Of a stretch of DNA of 64,000 nt, positions 32,347 through 43,266 are shown in pieces. The DNA lies in contig JAUCEF010000007.1 in NCBI GenBank assembly GCA_033558025.1, forward strand, positions 3,100,001 to 3,164,000, written 5' to 3'. A program made the translations under genes and the position numbers. Every line of letters starts with the position of its first letter. The stretch's first letter is position 1. Below the pieces are notes generated by a model, which saw only the letters and a program-made list of their open reading frames with translations, did no database searches and was not told the origin of the DNA. The stretch is from Phytophthora sp. 'mugwort' (lineage: Eukaryota; Oomycota; Peronosporomycetes; Peronosporales; Peronosporaceae).

Positions 32347-32430
32347 AACCTCAAGGGCTTCGTGTAGAACTTGGTTAACTACACAAGAAGCGCGTCTCGC
32401 ACGACCAAGAAGAACAAACTGAGTGCTGAG

Positions 32431-32807
32431 AAATCTGACAACATGCGAAAACTACACAATAAGCTTAGCGCTAAAAACCCTGAAAAACGGTCTGGGTTGT
32501 CTTAGAGTGTTCGCGAACGCGAGCTGGAGGTATTCAAGCGGCTGAAGTGGCTAGTCATGCGCGTCCGAAGTTGGCAATGATCTGACGCATGCTTCGGCGG
32601 TGGAGCAGCGGTACGGATACCGATGATTTGGCGGTGAAGCAGCGGTACGGATACTGAGCGCCGGCATCCACTACGATCTCAAACAGTTTAACCCATACCC
32701 GTCCAATCTGCGCTACAACCAATAAGAAAAAAACGACAATCGAGGTGCCAGAGCAGCAGAAGGAATTGTATGCATGTGGTGAATTCCGTTAGCAGTAGAG
32801 CTGGAGC
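32431..32807. other. Spacer between Gypsy and Harbinger remnants
   Basis: Holds a two-copy 34-bp direct repeat containing GAAGCAGCGGTACGGATAC-type text (32596-32663). No gene. Confidence 0.4.
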
Positions 32808-34145
32808 TTACTCGCTCGCGTACGAGCTAATATCAGAGTATTCGCCCACAGAGTTTATCGATTCGTCGGTGTCATAGAAATCTAGGTCGCTCTCCTCTAG
32901 GATTGATTCGTCGCTGTTATCGATCGGGTCGCTGTCCTCATCGTTACTCACTATACCGCTGTCGTCATCGTTTCTCACATCGCTGCTCACACCGCTAAGC
33001 ATTTCATCGTCGGACTTCAAATCACCGCTATCGAGCCTTAGCTCTTGATACTCGGTCCACACCGCTGCAGACGTCCACCCACGCCACGTTATACAGCTGC
33101 TGAAGTCGAAATTTATTAGGGCGTCGTCCTCGTTAATAATCCGATCCAGCTCAAGATTCTGCGCCGTGTCGTGGAAGTCCTCGGCCAAATCGGAACAGTC
33201 GCACTCCCGAAGAAAGTTATGAACCCACATGCATGCAAATATCACCGCTTTGTTATTGATCATATCGTAAAATCATGCAGAACCGCATCACTTTAAAGCG
33301 ACGCTTCAGAACCCCGATAACGTGCTCGACCACATCGCGGACCTTTGCATGGCGAAGGTTGTATAATTCCTTGCCGTTTCGTGGTCTTCCCGAGCCTTGC
33401 ACCCATTCTTTTAGGTGGTAGCGCACGTTACGATACGGCGTCAACGCATTTTTGCTGAGGCCATAACCCGCGTCTGCTAGCACGTAAAAGCTATCCGGAA
33501 CACTATCCAAAAATAAACTCAACTGTAGCACCATTGAGTCGTGAGCGCTTCCTTCAGCACCAACATATGCAAAGCACACGTTCATATTCCAGTCACACGC
33601 AATGAGGGTATTAGTCGTAACAAACCCCTTGTGGTTCCGAAATCGTTTTACTTCATCACTAGGCACCATGACCCGAAACTGAGTGTCATCGATCGCACAT
33701 AGCGCTTGATCAAAGAAAGGGAAGCGCCGGATGAACGTCTGGAACAGAGGGTGGCATCTTGATGAAATCTTTGAGAGCCTTCACAAAAACATATACTCCA
33801 TGAAGCCGGTACTTATGCACTGTCGAGTAAATTAAATCAAATAGAACTTCTTGTGCATGACACGACACGTTGCCGCAGTTCCGATCCAGTTGAGGGCAAC
33901 TGCAGGCACCCTTCGCTGATCCCTCACGGTTGTGTGGATATGATCTCGACACAGCTCGAATATAGCGCCAAATGCTTCAGAATCCATGCGAAAGCTGTCC
34001 CGAAAAAGAAACAGATTCGGCGATGCGTGGACCGCCTCGAAAAAGCGCTCTCCATCCTTGGTTGTCAACCCGAGCTTCCTCACCACTTTCTTGTGGGCTT
34101 GCTTCCGTGATTCACGGTGCTCGCAAACAGCGCATCACCGCAATA
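32808..34145 (-). pseudogene. PIF/Harbinger DDE transposase, frameshifted
   Basis: Minus strand from about 34145: RKQAHKKVVRKLGLTT, SFRMDSEAFGAIFELCRDHI, then after a frameshift near 33840 YSTVHKYRLHGVYV and LKDFIKMP, and after another FPFFDQALCAIDDTQFRVMV. The DDE core follows: RFRNHKGFVTTNTLIACDW, YVGAEGSAHDSMVLQ, FYVLADAGYGLS, NLRHAKVRDVVEHVIGVLKR. Acidic catalytic residues are visible in AIDD, LADAGYG and VVEHVIG, so the active-site triad looks kept. Near 33260 the frame ends after FKVMRF and resumes with NKAVIFACMWVHNFLREC and a long acidic C-terminus. At least three breaks mean no product. TIRs were not identified. Confidence 0.75.
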
Positions 34146-35327
34146 TAAATGATCGGCACCACGTAGCCGATCAGCATCTTTCCATGCTTATTCTTCCATT
34201 ATGCAGATCACAACTCATTATTATAAATAGTCAAATGGAAGACATCCCGCCCACCTACCAACGCAGTTCCTCGATGAAGCCTGACGGCACTCTGGGGTCT
34301 TTGGCCGAGGGGGTTGGCCTGTCGTTGGACTGCTTCCTTTGACGCAGGGTGCCGTAGTTAGTTTTGCGTCGACATCAACGTAGGAGCGGCTCCATTTGAG
34401 CCTCGATGGGGAGATGTACCCACCAGAAGAGCTGGCGCCAAAATTCTAGGTGTGCGCCACATCAACTGCCGGCCATAATGCAACTTTGAAAACGAACACG
34501 AAGCCAGGCAAGATCGCATTTTGATGACGGGGCGGATACGTTTCCAATTTTGCCCACGCGCGGAAATCACGATTCTGCTAATGGCACTTACAGCGAACAC
34601 GGCATTAGTGATGTTGGATATAATCGCTACAGTAGTTAGTGATACTTGGGTATACCACTCTGAAGGATGTAACCCCGTTACAGTGTCAGCGAGCTGTATG
34701 ATGCTTTTGCGCCAAAACTAGAGACTACAAACTGCAACGATCTTTTGTTTGAAAATCGACTTTAAGACTATAAAGGTGGCCAACTTGGCCGCTACAATCG
34801 TCGTCAGTTAAGTTCGCACGCCCTTGCTACATGTATGTTGCTACAAAGTACGAAGACTAAACCACAAACAGATCTTAAACTATCTAATAGCATATAATTT
34901 AACGTGCCGAATCTGCGATGGCTACACGCCATGATGATAGGATAGATTGCGATCTACTTCAAGTAGGACTGTAGAGATGGATACAATTAGCCGACTTATA
35001 ATAGCTGTAATGCACTGACATCACGTTACGCACTACTGGTATGCCCGCGTTGCACAAAGCAAATCTCGTGGACGGACGGCTGGACCTCCATCCACGAATG
35101 GATGTTTAAGCTCGCACTAATTCAGTAAATTGACATTCTGAATCTCCTCAGTTCTGACGCCGCGCAGTCCAGAACGTTGCAAGATGCAGGGGCAGTACTC
35201 ATACTCACGCGTTGAATCGTAATTAATAAAATTCCCTCTCCACGTACGGCTATCCTCGTTTTGGACCTACCCTGCTCGCCCGAGCGATCCTTGCATCCGC
35301 GGCAAGCCTGAGCGCCACTGAGTGTCA
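34146..35327. other. Intergenic, nothing recognised
   Basis: Short overlapping ORFs only (34358-34600 minus, 34521-34721 plus), no domains. AT-rich between 34700 and 35130. Confidence 0.4.
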
Positions 35328-35855
35328 ATGTCCGTTGTCAAGTTGTCTGCCAAGACCGACGTCCCGACCTGCGGCGGCACCGTGAGGCCCCATCTTCAGC
35401 CCCCATCAGAGCAACCCAATGCTGTCAGCACTGCGCGGTTTCAAATGCTCAACGACGACGAAAGCACTCTGTTTATGTACGCTGGCGCGAAAACAACCTG
35501 CTTTGACAGCACCGCAACGAAGCTTTATCTGCGGGCTCGATCTGGTCGATATCCGACGGCATTTCGTCTCGACCGGATTTTGACGGATGAACTAAATCAG
35601 GGCGACATAAGAAAATCTTCGCTAACAGAGTCTGATTCAGTCGTTTTTGAAAGAAGGCACCATCTCATCGATATGCTACCTCATTTCACTATGCATTCTC
35701 ATCGATGTGGTCCACATTCTGGAGCTGTCTTTCACACTCGTGGGAAAGTGATCCATTCGTGTCTCGTCTGTCGAAGTGGCAATATCGACCGAGCCCTCTC
35801 ATTCAAGTACACTCCCATCGCCACATCAGTCAGTTATTCGATTCTGAGTACGTGA
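35328..35855 (+). CDS. Hypothetical protein, possible diverged member of the two-motif family
   Basis: 175 aa from ATG 35328 (a GTG 6 bp upstream is in frame). No signal peptide, membrane segment or known domain. Two short blocks resemble those of the three genes downstream: TLFMYAGA (residues 47-54) against FLFYGGSD, and MLPHFTMH (116-123) against MPCFFSPR. Between them GRYPTAFRLDRILTDE resembles GLYPNGYRSDLISNYM of the 37953 gene in place and pattern. If so, it is a fourth, degenerate member with Gly-Ser-Asp lost. It may equally be a chance open frame; codon composition looks less GC-rich than its neighbours. Confidence 0.4.
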   Translation: MSVVKLSAKTDVPTCGGTVRPHLQPPSEQPNAVSTARFQMLNDDESTLFMYAGAKTTCFDSTATKLYLRARSGRYPTAFRLDRILTDELNQGDIRKSSLTESDSVVFERRHHLIDMLPHFTMHSHRCGPHSGAVFHTRGKVIHSCLVCRSGNIDRALSFKYTPIATSVSYSILST

Positions 35856-36000
35856 ACGGGATTATTAGCGTGCAGAAACGGGGAACTAGGAAGAAAAACA
35901 ATCAATCTAATACAGTACAACACGACGCTAACCCATTTGCCCGCACGGGCTCCCTCATTCCCTGACTTCGCCGCGAACGCTGACTTTGGTTGTATCCCCG

Positions 36001-36783
36001 ATGCCCTCAACAGCAGCCCCCTCCGCTCCGGTGCTGGCGGTACCGGTACCAACCCCCGTGCGCGCGCCACCTCCGCCGGTGCCGACATCCGCCCCGGAGC
36101 CGACCCCCGAGGTCGCGCCCGAGCAGGAACAGCAACCCACGCAGGAGCCCGTTGCGGCCGGCGAGCCGCCCACCAAGCGCAAACACCGTGGCCTAATACG
36201 CGCGATCGGTGGGCTCTTCAAACGCAAGTGCAGCGATGCAGACGACATTACGGCGCCCAGCGACAGTGAGGCCTCGCAGCGCCGCACATCGCGGTGGTCG
36301 CGCTGGTCGCACTCGCACCGCCAGTCACTACCCGAGGCGCCGCTCGAGGTGGCGGCCGTGGCGGCCCCCGAGACCGCCTCCATCCAGGAGAACGAGTCGG
36401 CGGCCTCCTTGCCTCATGTGGAGGAGCCGCCGGCCAAAAAGGTGAAGAAGATCAAGACTGAGAAGCCAAAGAAGGAGAAAAAGGCCATGGCTATGTCTTT
36501 TAAGGTCAAGCAGTCGCCCACCGACCCGTCGGAGCTGCTCGCCGCCGATTCGAGTGACGAGTCAGGTGCGGAGCCTCAACGAGTGTCCTTCCTCTTCTTC
36601 GGGGGAAGTGATGCCGACAGCACGTTCCAGCCGGAGTTGAGGCCGTCGGAGCTGGATGACTTGCACGAGAACGAGATCCGTCCGTCGCTACAGGCTAAGA
36701 TGCCACTCTTCTTCTCGCCGCCCCTGGTGGAAAATTTGCGTCGCAGCAGCATTCTACCCGACCCGAAAGAGTACGAGTTTTAA
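36001..36783 (+). CDS. Two-motif (FLFFGGSD / MPxFF) family protein 1
   Basis: 260 aa from ATG 36001, one exon, no domain known to me. Residues 1-55 are Pro/Ala/Glu-rich and likely disordered; KRKHRGLIRAIGGLFKRK (60-77) is a basic amphipathic segment; 145-168 is a Lys-rich tract (KKVKKIKTEKPKKEKK) that could act as nuclear localisation signal. Then come motif 1 VSFLFFGGSD (195-204), motif 2 KMPLFFSPPL (233-242), and the tail LRRSSILPD. The 37953 and 39337 genes share both motifs in the same order with 37-49 residues between motif starts. Function unknown. The short conserved motifs in disordered context suggest peptide docking sites; that is inference. Confidence 0.7.
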   Translation: MPSTAAPSAPVLAVPVPTPVRAPPPPVPTSAPEPTPEVAPEQEQQPTQEPVAAGEPPTKRKHRGLIRAIGGLFKRKCSDADDITAPSDSEASQRRTSRWSRWSHSHRQSLPEAPLEVAAVAAPETASIQENESAASLPHVEEPPAKKVKKIKTEKPKKEKKAMAMSFKVKQSPTDPSELLAADSSDESGAEPQRVSFLFFGGSDADSTFQPELRPSELDDLHENEIRPSLQAKMPLFFSPPLVENLRRSSILPDPKEYEF

Positions 36784-37952
36784 TCGTATAGGGGGAAGTG
36801 CTCTGCAGAGGAGAGAGAAGGAGGTGAGTAGAGTGAGGTAGTGACGGCGCGGGATGATTTAAATAATTTTTGGTGTAGCAGTAGCAGTAGCGTAGCGAAG
36901 ATAGAGGAGGAGAAAGCAGTTAAGTTTCAGGAATTCAAACAGACACCAACGACTTTGTTGCGCGCTTGCCCGTCGGGGAAGAATTGGTAACTGTGCTAAC
37001 GCCTTCTTCAGTGAATCTTCAGGGAATCAGAAATGACAAGAGATGCGAACGGACTCGAAAGTAATGATGCGACGCATGTATCTTTACTTCCTCATTGCAT
37101 GGGCTCTCAAGGAGGACTGCTGTATGCAGAGTAGCATGTCATTCGTGAGCCCTTCATCCGTGCACCAGCTTGGTAGGACGTCCGTTCATGCTCTCTGCTC
37201 TATCTGCGCGATGTAGCGACGCTACGGGCACGGCCTTTCATTTATCGACAGCCAGACCCCCAACAAGCGCTTTGACTCGGCGACAGGCGCAGTATACGGT
37301 ATTTACAGGTTGATTTTGCGCTTTTGTGAGCCATGCCGCCCATATGGTGTGATATCCCCTTTCGCTACAGTAGAAGCTTTAGGGTTCGCAAATTCCCCAG
37401 GTGCTAGACCAACACGAACTACGACGACAACAAATTCGTCTCAGCACACGTCGGAGCAGGTGTGTTATACATGTATTACCGGTAGTACTGGTTACAGGGC
37501 CAAAAGTGGCGCTTGTTGCCTGGTAGTAGTCAGTAGTTTGAACTGTGCGAATATACAGCACTATTACAATTGCACAGAAAACCGCTAAGCGTCCCAAAAG
37601 TATTCAGACCAACGAGATGTGTCTGTTCGTTCCAACGAGTCTTTTATGATCACTGTGCACTGTGCAGCGCCGCTTCAGTGGAGGGGGGGACTGTCGCCGA
37701 GAGCTGCGTGCTCTATCGGGGTGGCGACACACTGAGGTCCCTCCTCGCACAGTCAGAAAATACGCGGGCATTGACGGCTTTGCATCCGCCCCGGCCGCTG
37801 ATCCGTTCACTCCTCCTCCTCCTCCTCGTCCTCGGCGTCGCCATTATCGATCAAGAGCTTTGGCAGTAGAAGACGCTCGAGCACAGCTACAGGTCGCATA
37901 GCTAAAGCACAGGAAACAGGGACGGCAACAACGAGACTTTTGACGTTCGACA
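36784..37952. other. Spacer between two-motif genes 1 and 2
   Basis: No gene recognised. Short ORFs near 37310-37900 overlap on both strands and have no domain. A run of CTCCTCCTCC-type triplets lies near 37810-37835. Confidence 0.4.
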
Positions 37953-38582
37953 ATGGGCATTTCCGAATTCTTCCAGCATGTCTGGGACCTCGTGTGTCGG
38001 CCGTTCGAGGATTGCACGAGCTGCTGTGACGTACTGGACACCGACTACTATCGCAAGACGTCGCCCGGTGTGAGCAGGACCCCGCAGATGTTCAACCGCT
38101 GGGAGCATGACGTCAAGTACGACCTCACTCCGTCTCGCCCCCCATCGTCGCATCCTCAGTTTTCTAGCAGTCACGTAGGTACGTCACAGCAATCCAGGGA
38201 ACAGCAGTCGAGTACGTTGTCATCATCGGGGTCGCGCTCCGACTCGCCTTCTAACTATTCGCACGAGGAGGAGGACGAGGCGCAGGTGCAGTTCTTGTTC
38301 TACGGTGGCAGCGATCCCCCCACGCCCACGTCAGCGGGAGGACTCTACCCGAATGGGTACCGCAGCGATCTGATCTCCAACTACATGGAGCCCATGAGTC
38401 CGGCAACGTCGATTGAATCGCCTCGAATTAACCACGAGATGCCATGCTTCTTCTCACCACGGAATACGCCGCTCCAATCCCCGATGTCTGCGCCAATCTA
38501 TTCGCCACACCTCTTTAAAATCGCCGAGCAGCGAACATCGCGACGTAGTACTGGATACTACAGCACGCGCTACTCGAGATGA
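37953..38582 (+). CDS. Two-motif (FLFYGGSD / MPxFF) family protein 2
   Basis: 209 aa, intronless. The N-terminus MGISEFFQHVWDLVCRPF is an amphipathic or membrane-surface type segment; MG followed by I could be a myristoylation site, and CTSCCD (21-26) could be acylated, so membrane attachment is possible (inference). A Ser-rich disordered middle (60-105) leads to motif 1 VQFLFYGGSD (112-121), then LYPNGYRSDLISNYM, motif 2 EMPCFFSPRN (162-171), and a Ser/Arg/Tyr tail. Same strand and order as genes 1 and 3. Confidence 0.7.
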   Translation: MGISEFFQHVWDLVCRPFEDCTSCCDVLDTDYYRKTSPGVSRTPQMFNRWEHDVKYDLTPSRPPSSHPQFSSSHVGTSQQSREQQSSTLSSSGSRSDSPSNYSHEEEDEAQVQFLFYGGSDPPTPTSAGGLYPNGYRSDLISNYMEPMSPATSIESPRINHEMPCFFSPRNTPLQSPMSAPIYSPHLFKIAEQRTSRRSTGYYSTRYSR

Positions 38583-39336
38583 GCGAGGTCACTACGTACA
38601 GCATGCGTGCATCTTCTCACCCCAAATTTATCTATAGCGTCCCCTATGAGGCGTAATACAACAATCAGCCTTGAGTCTTCCTGCTGCATTCCGATAGATT
38701 GAAAGATGCATCCGATTCCATGGCTACCAAGTTGTTCGCTAAGAGCTCGTGTGCTCGGCGAGAGGCACGCACAGCCCACGTGCTGCTGAACTTCTCACAG
38801 ATGGGCGTCACTCCGGTCCGAGTGCATACATTAGTTTCCGCGCGATCACCTGCATTGATCCAGCCGGCAAACCCATTGGTTCTTGAAGACAAAGGCGAGG
38901 TGGTCACCACGGCAGCTACGCCGCTGGATTTTAACGTCACGAATGAAGTGTCCCCCTTCCGTCTGGTCGTGCTTCTGTGGCTTGGAACCTTGATGAGCCA
39001 TATGGATAGCAGCGCTGCGTCCAAACATGAGCGCCATTGCCGTCTGTCGTATACGACCAGAACGATTTAGGCGCATGATGCGGCGCGCACGCGAGATAAG
39101 GCCCGTCCTCTACGTCTCGGGTCAGCTGCAACGCTTGGCTCACGAAAAGTCTTGAAGCCTGTTTCGCCGACAACCAATCCATCAGTACATATTGTGTAAT
39201 AATACTAGGCACACAGGCGTTTCCAGTCTTTGGGCTGTTGTCAATCCCCAATTCGACTTGAGTGACTCGAATCAACGTTCCGCGGTCGGCAACGTACCAT
39301 ACCCAACGCAAGCAACAACACCTCCAGTACCCTACC
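38583..39336. other. Spacer between two-motif genes 2 and 3
   Basis: Two overlapping frames exist, plus 38699-39070 (123 codons) and minus 39024-38665 (119 codons). Neither has a recognisable domain nor the family motifs, so I do not call a gene. Confidence 0.4.
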
Positions 39337-39762
39337 ATGCGAGCCTTCATGCGCGCCATCGGCCTTGGCAGCCTTTTTCGTCGTTCCGCTGCTTCCACGG
39401 CCAAAGCTTCCACGGCAGCGTCGACCATCAACACGGCCGGCAGCTTCCGCGTGCTCACCCTCGAGCAGTTCGAGAAAATGACGACAGCGGACAACACGGC
39501 GGCTTTCGAGGCGCGCCGCAGCAGTCGCCTGAGCTCCATTAACGAGCGCACACAATTCCTCTTCTTCTGTGGTAGCGACACCTCGGCGTTCCCATCAGGC
39601 GAACTCACATCACCCGACGGCAGCATGCTGAGGTATCGTCTCGCTAACATGAATGCCCCAACACCAGCGCAGCCTGCTATCGACCACCATATGCCCGTGT
39701 TCTTCATGCCGCCTCTGTCTCCCACTCGCCCCTCACTCGGGGCGGACTTCGCCGGTTACTAG
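39337..39762 (+). CDS. Two-motif (FLFFCGSD / MPxFF) family protein 3
   Basis: 141 aa from ATG 39337; shortest member. The N-terminus MRAFMRAIGLGSLFRRS resembles the RAIGGLFKRK segment of protein 1, suggesting a third shared element. Motif 1 TQFLFFCGSD (72-81) has Cys for the first Gly. Motif 2 HMPVFFMPPL (118-127) is followed by Ser/Pro and a Gly-Tyr end. No known domain, signal peptide or intron. Confidence 0.65.
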   Translation: MRAFMRAIGLGSLFRRSAASTAKASTAASTINTAGSFRVLTLEQFEKMTTADNTAAFEARRSSRLSSINERTQFLFFCGSDTSAFPSGELTSPDGSMLRYRLANMNAPTPAQPAIDHHMPVFFMPPLSPTRPSLGADFAGY

Positions 39763-40857
39763 TCGACTTCGAGTCTATAGTATTAAGCCTGTCATTGCTC
39801 TCCTCTTCACACCAGAAGACGCTGATCCAGCTGGCGGCATGAAGATGCATCCACCCCAGTTGAATGCAGTGATGACCTTCTTCTCACTCCGACAGGAACT
39901 ACTCTATTCACACATCTTCTCGCCGTTCGCAGCACTGGCGACCGAAGCCAGTGCATCAAGCATGCGCTCGAGCAGTTGATCGAGATTCATTCTCATTCTC
40001 AACTTCAGAGGCCAGACATTAAATGAGTTGTCACGCTCCTTGGATTCGTGTGTCCCCCCACTATCCCGTTTTCCCATTCCGTCGACTCTGAACGAAGGAG
40101 TCGACTCCAATACATTCGTCCGTTTCCAACCGCCTCCAGCACCGGCAACATTGTTGCTTCATGACCCCTCTAACGCCAAGTTCACGCAACCAGGTTGAAG
40201 TCGTTCGAGTAGTTAGGTGTGCAACACCCTGGCGCGTCGACCGAGCAATGCCAAGCATTTCTCATCGGAAGGGATTGCGAACCTCAATCCCCGCCAGTAA
40301 GACTTTAGATTGCACCAAGTTTTTTGCTAACTGATAAGGCATTAATACTAAGTCAACCGCTCGCTTGAAACCTTGCTCGGTTGAACCTCTAATATGAGCT
40401 CGGTTCAACCTGCCTGATCAATCTACTGCATCGAAGGACTTGCGTCCTGCAATGTTAACTCCAGGAGGGGGTGAAATGATGTTAGGGGACCTAGCCGACA
40501 CAACGCCTGCGACTTAAGATCCGTGTGCGGAGCACGCGGTCATTTCTTAAACCCAGGACCAAGCATGGTATCATATCGCTTGACCCTGTAGGGTTAAGCC
40601 TGACAGGGAAGGGTTTTGGGGCCTAGCTGGGTGATAGTTTTCCTGTCGACACCTCCAACTTTAGCGATTTATTGGTCATGACACCCGTCCTCACTATTCT
40701 GATATGTTTGCCATAACAACCGGTTAAGTACGAATAGATGGATTAGCGTTGCTTTTAGGCGGATAGCGTTGCGTTAAGAACCAGTTTCTCCGGAGTGTTA
40801 ACGTTGGAGGAACGCCATTCCACTTTCACAAGCGTAAGTACCGTGTTTCGCATGTAG
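39763..40857. other. Intergenic, nothing recognised
   Basis: No conserved frame on either strand. Repeats of GGTTGAAC/GGTTCAAC type occur near 40378-40410 but form no array. No RNA gene seen. Confidence 0.35.
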
Positions 40858-41481
40858 TAGGGGGTGTCATAATTGACCGCGGATATCGAATGCGATTTTC
40901 GGACAAATGACATGCCATTTCGAAATTTCGTCCACGTGGTGTCAGAATTCTGCGCGAGAAAACCGCCTAGACAAGAACTCAACCGAACAATCACGGTGTT
41001 GCAATGCCAAATACCAGTGACCACCAGCTTTTAATCACCGAGGTCGTAGATCTCCTCGTCCTTGCTATCCTAGAGTCGACGAAAACATCGTTGGGAACTC
41101 TCCCTTTGACGACTGGATTGAGTGCATCCCAGTCGAGTCACGAGTCATAGCTGTGTGTAGGTTATTTCGCGGTGCTACCTGACAGCGAGAGCAAACTCAG
41201 CTGTGAGGCGGTGTCTGCGCCGCGTTGTGGTTTCGATGGCCACCGATAGATAGCGATAGTAGCAGCTTCGCAACAATGACGTCGTCAGGGAACCTTCTTC
41301 CTCGTTGCCGTTTGCCGTATGGGATATTGTTTGCAAATAGCATGTGCTATTTCGTGAATTCGCCCACCCCTGACGGTGGGTGATTTCGAAATGGCATGTC
41401 ATTCGCAATAAAAAAAATTGCATGCCTTTTCGAGTCGAATTCGCATGCGGTTTCAGCGGAAGTTTATTCTGACACCCCCTA
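40858..41481. mobile_element. MITE with TA-type target and nested inverted motifs
   Basis: Ends TAGGGGGTGTCA (40858-40869) and TGACACCCCCTA (41470-41481) are perfect inverted repeats, counting the TA duplicated at the site. A 21-bp perfect inverted motif lies at 40906-40926 and 41383-41403 (core GACATGCCATTTCGAAAT). A third related end (GTGGTGTCAGAATTC...AAAACCG) sits inside at about 40938, so an older element may be nested. No transposase frame. TA ends suggest a Tc1/mariner-related family. Confidence 0.6.
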
Positions 41482-43065
41482 TTAGGGGATTCAAAGTGAG
41501 TAATACTTTTAATAGTACTCACGCATTAAAATACTTACATGTAACAGGGCGGTACCTGTAAGAAGGCCACAAAAAGGTGGGAAACCGAAAAATTAAATCG
41601 GGGAAATGCGTTACAGATTTGGTATTATGCTCATAGCATGCGACGAATTTTCTAAGCTTCATGCCGCAGTCACTATAGCATGATTCGGCTGCATGTTGCA
41701 TTGCCAATGTCGTCGACCTGGTTGCACGGCCGTTTGGAGTTTTACACCAAAATTTCCGAGATTGTTAATTTGAAGTCGCGAAGAGTTATACCTCCTACGT
41801 CATTGCACATCTCCCTCCCTCGGAAACTCGGGTGGGAAGAATTGAATATTAACAAATGGAGAGCCGCCACGCATGTCGCTCCTCGACTGCCTTGTCGGGG
41901 GAAGAGTTCAGCTCCAACCGTTGATGGACATCGGTGGATGCTCATCGGCCTTGAGCGCTTCCACCCCGTCGAAAATGGTGTCAGCTGGGAAGGTCGACTT
42001 GCGCGAGTCATCCGATCGCATACGCCACTAAGACACTAAAGTAATATGATTACAGTGTGGAGGATGATGTGACATCAGATGCGCAAGATCCACCCAAAGG
42101 TTTTCCCGAAAATCTGAAAAACCCGAAGAGACCACACAGTGAAGGCGTGTTGTTGCCACGCTAATACAAAGAAGGAAGTCGACAGAATCTTCGTGCAAAA
42201 CCACAACCATAGGTTTGAAACACAAAATTTTCTAGTGGCGCTAGTTTCGTAGTTGTACAGGAAAGACGGATTTTGTCGTTTTTTCGATTCCCACCTTTTG
42301 GCCCATTTTTTCTCCTTCTTCTTACATGAACGAAAAATAATTAGTCGTTCCAAAAGTTCTTGTTTCCTCAGAATAGTGGAGTTTTATTTTCTGGTAGCAG
42401 TGTTCTATCTTTAGGCTTCTTTTGCTACAGGACACCGTGGGCGCGGTACCGTGCGCAGCCTGCTCGCTGGCGGAAGAGCACAACGCTGTAGCAGTCGCAC
42501 AAATTCGACAGCACCAAGGCTATACGAGACGAGGGACACTTAGCAGCCATACCAGAGAAAAGGGAGAATCAAAAGCCGCTGGGAAATTTGGAGCGGGAGC
42601 CCATCTTTTTTCGGATTTGCCGGCGATCGAAGATGACGATGATGTGGATTTATGGGAGCGATCACCGTTAGATGCTTTTGTCAAGCTGCTGATCCAAGTC
42701 GAATCGTATCGTTACCTGACTGAGCGCGTTACAACGGAGAAACATAACACTGAGTTCGCGATATATCTCTTTGTAAACTGTCCGATGAACGGTTTCGCAA
42801 GATCATGACGATGTCTAGACCTGCATTTAACTTTTTCTGGACAGATTGAACGCAATGCTATATTCAAGAGCGAAAGTACGTTTTCCAAGCTCCCGTGTGA
42901 CTTCAGCGTGCTGTGACGCTCGATCGATTGAGAAATTTTGAAAATGGGGTCTTGCTTGAACGCACTACCGTAATGTCGGATCGACTGAGAAAAAGTTACT
43001 GGCTGAAACCAAGTCAAAAAATAAAACCTCATTAGGGGTTTTCGTGAGCAGCGCATTCCGCGCCA
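41482..43065. other. Intergenic with a possible Harbinger N-terminal trace
   Basis: At 42422-42808 a plus frame (start codon not ATG) ends SPLDAFVKLLIQVESYRY then TEKHNTEFAIYLFVNC, faintly like the region before the DDE domain of Harbinger transposases. The rest (41680-42350) holds only short ORFs. I see no gene or RNA. Confidence 0.3.
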
Positions 43066-43266
43066 ATGGCACCCGTCCCGCGCATCGACACGTCCAGCAT
43101 GCCGCGCAGGTTGAAGAACAAGAATAAGAAGAAGTATAAGGTACGGATGTCGCCCTGCCATTGTCTTTCGTTTACAGAAACTAACCTGTCATTGTAGGGC
43201 GCGCGTTTTGAGCTCTCCGCTGTGGAAGCTGCCGCCACCTTTCACGTCACCCCGGAATTCACGTAA
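43066..43266 (+). pseudogene. 5' part of a spliced host gene, truncated
   Basis: ATG 43066 opens MAPVPRIDTSSMPRRLKNK followed by a Lys-rich run to 43140. A textbook 57-nt intron follows (43141-43197): donor GTACGG, branch-like CTAAC, acceptor TTGTAG, phase 0. Exon 2 reads GARFELSAVEAAATFHV and then stops at 43266 after a few residues, exactly where the Harbinger fragment on the other strand ends (43242). The gene therefore appears cut by transposon sequence. I do not recognise the protein; the basic start would suit a nucleic-acid or ribosome-associated protein, which is a guess. Confidence 0.45.

Larger units (their letters stand above)
28690..32430 (-). mobile_element. Decayed Ty3/Gypsy retrotransposon, pol region
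   Basis: On the minus strand, in order: a linker, reverse transcriptase (32346-30973), RNase H (about 30976-30480), integrase (about 30390-29440), then the post-integrase block HRFIEPFAVLARHG...HPMFYVGRLNRYHD at about 29360-29230. The domain order RT-RH-IN is the Gypsy one. Frames shift several times and stops interrupt it. No gag, protease, primer-binding site or LTR is visible, so it is truncated and inactive. A 34-bp direct repeat (two units, 32596-32663) lies upstream. Confidence 0.8.

Noticed and set aside
27120..32800. LTR pair for the Gypsy element
   Set aside because: I compared both sides and found no matching terminal repeats; the element looks truncated.
38665..39070. Two overlapping opposite-strand ORFs of about 120 codons
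   Set aside because: No domain, neither carries the family motifs of the neighbours, and both may be chance in GC-balanced DNA.
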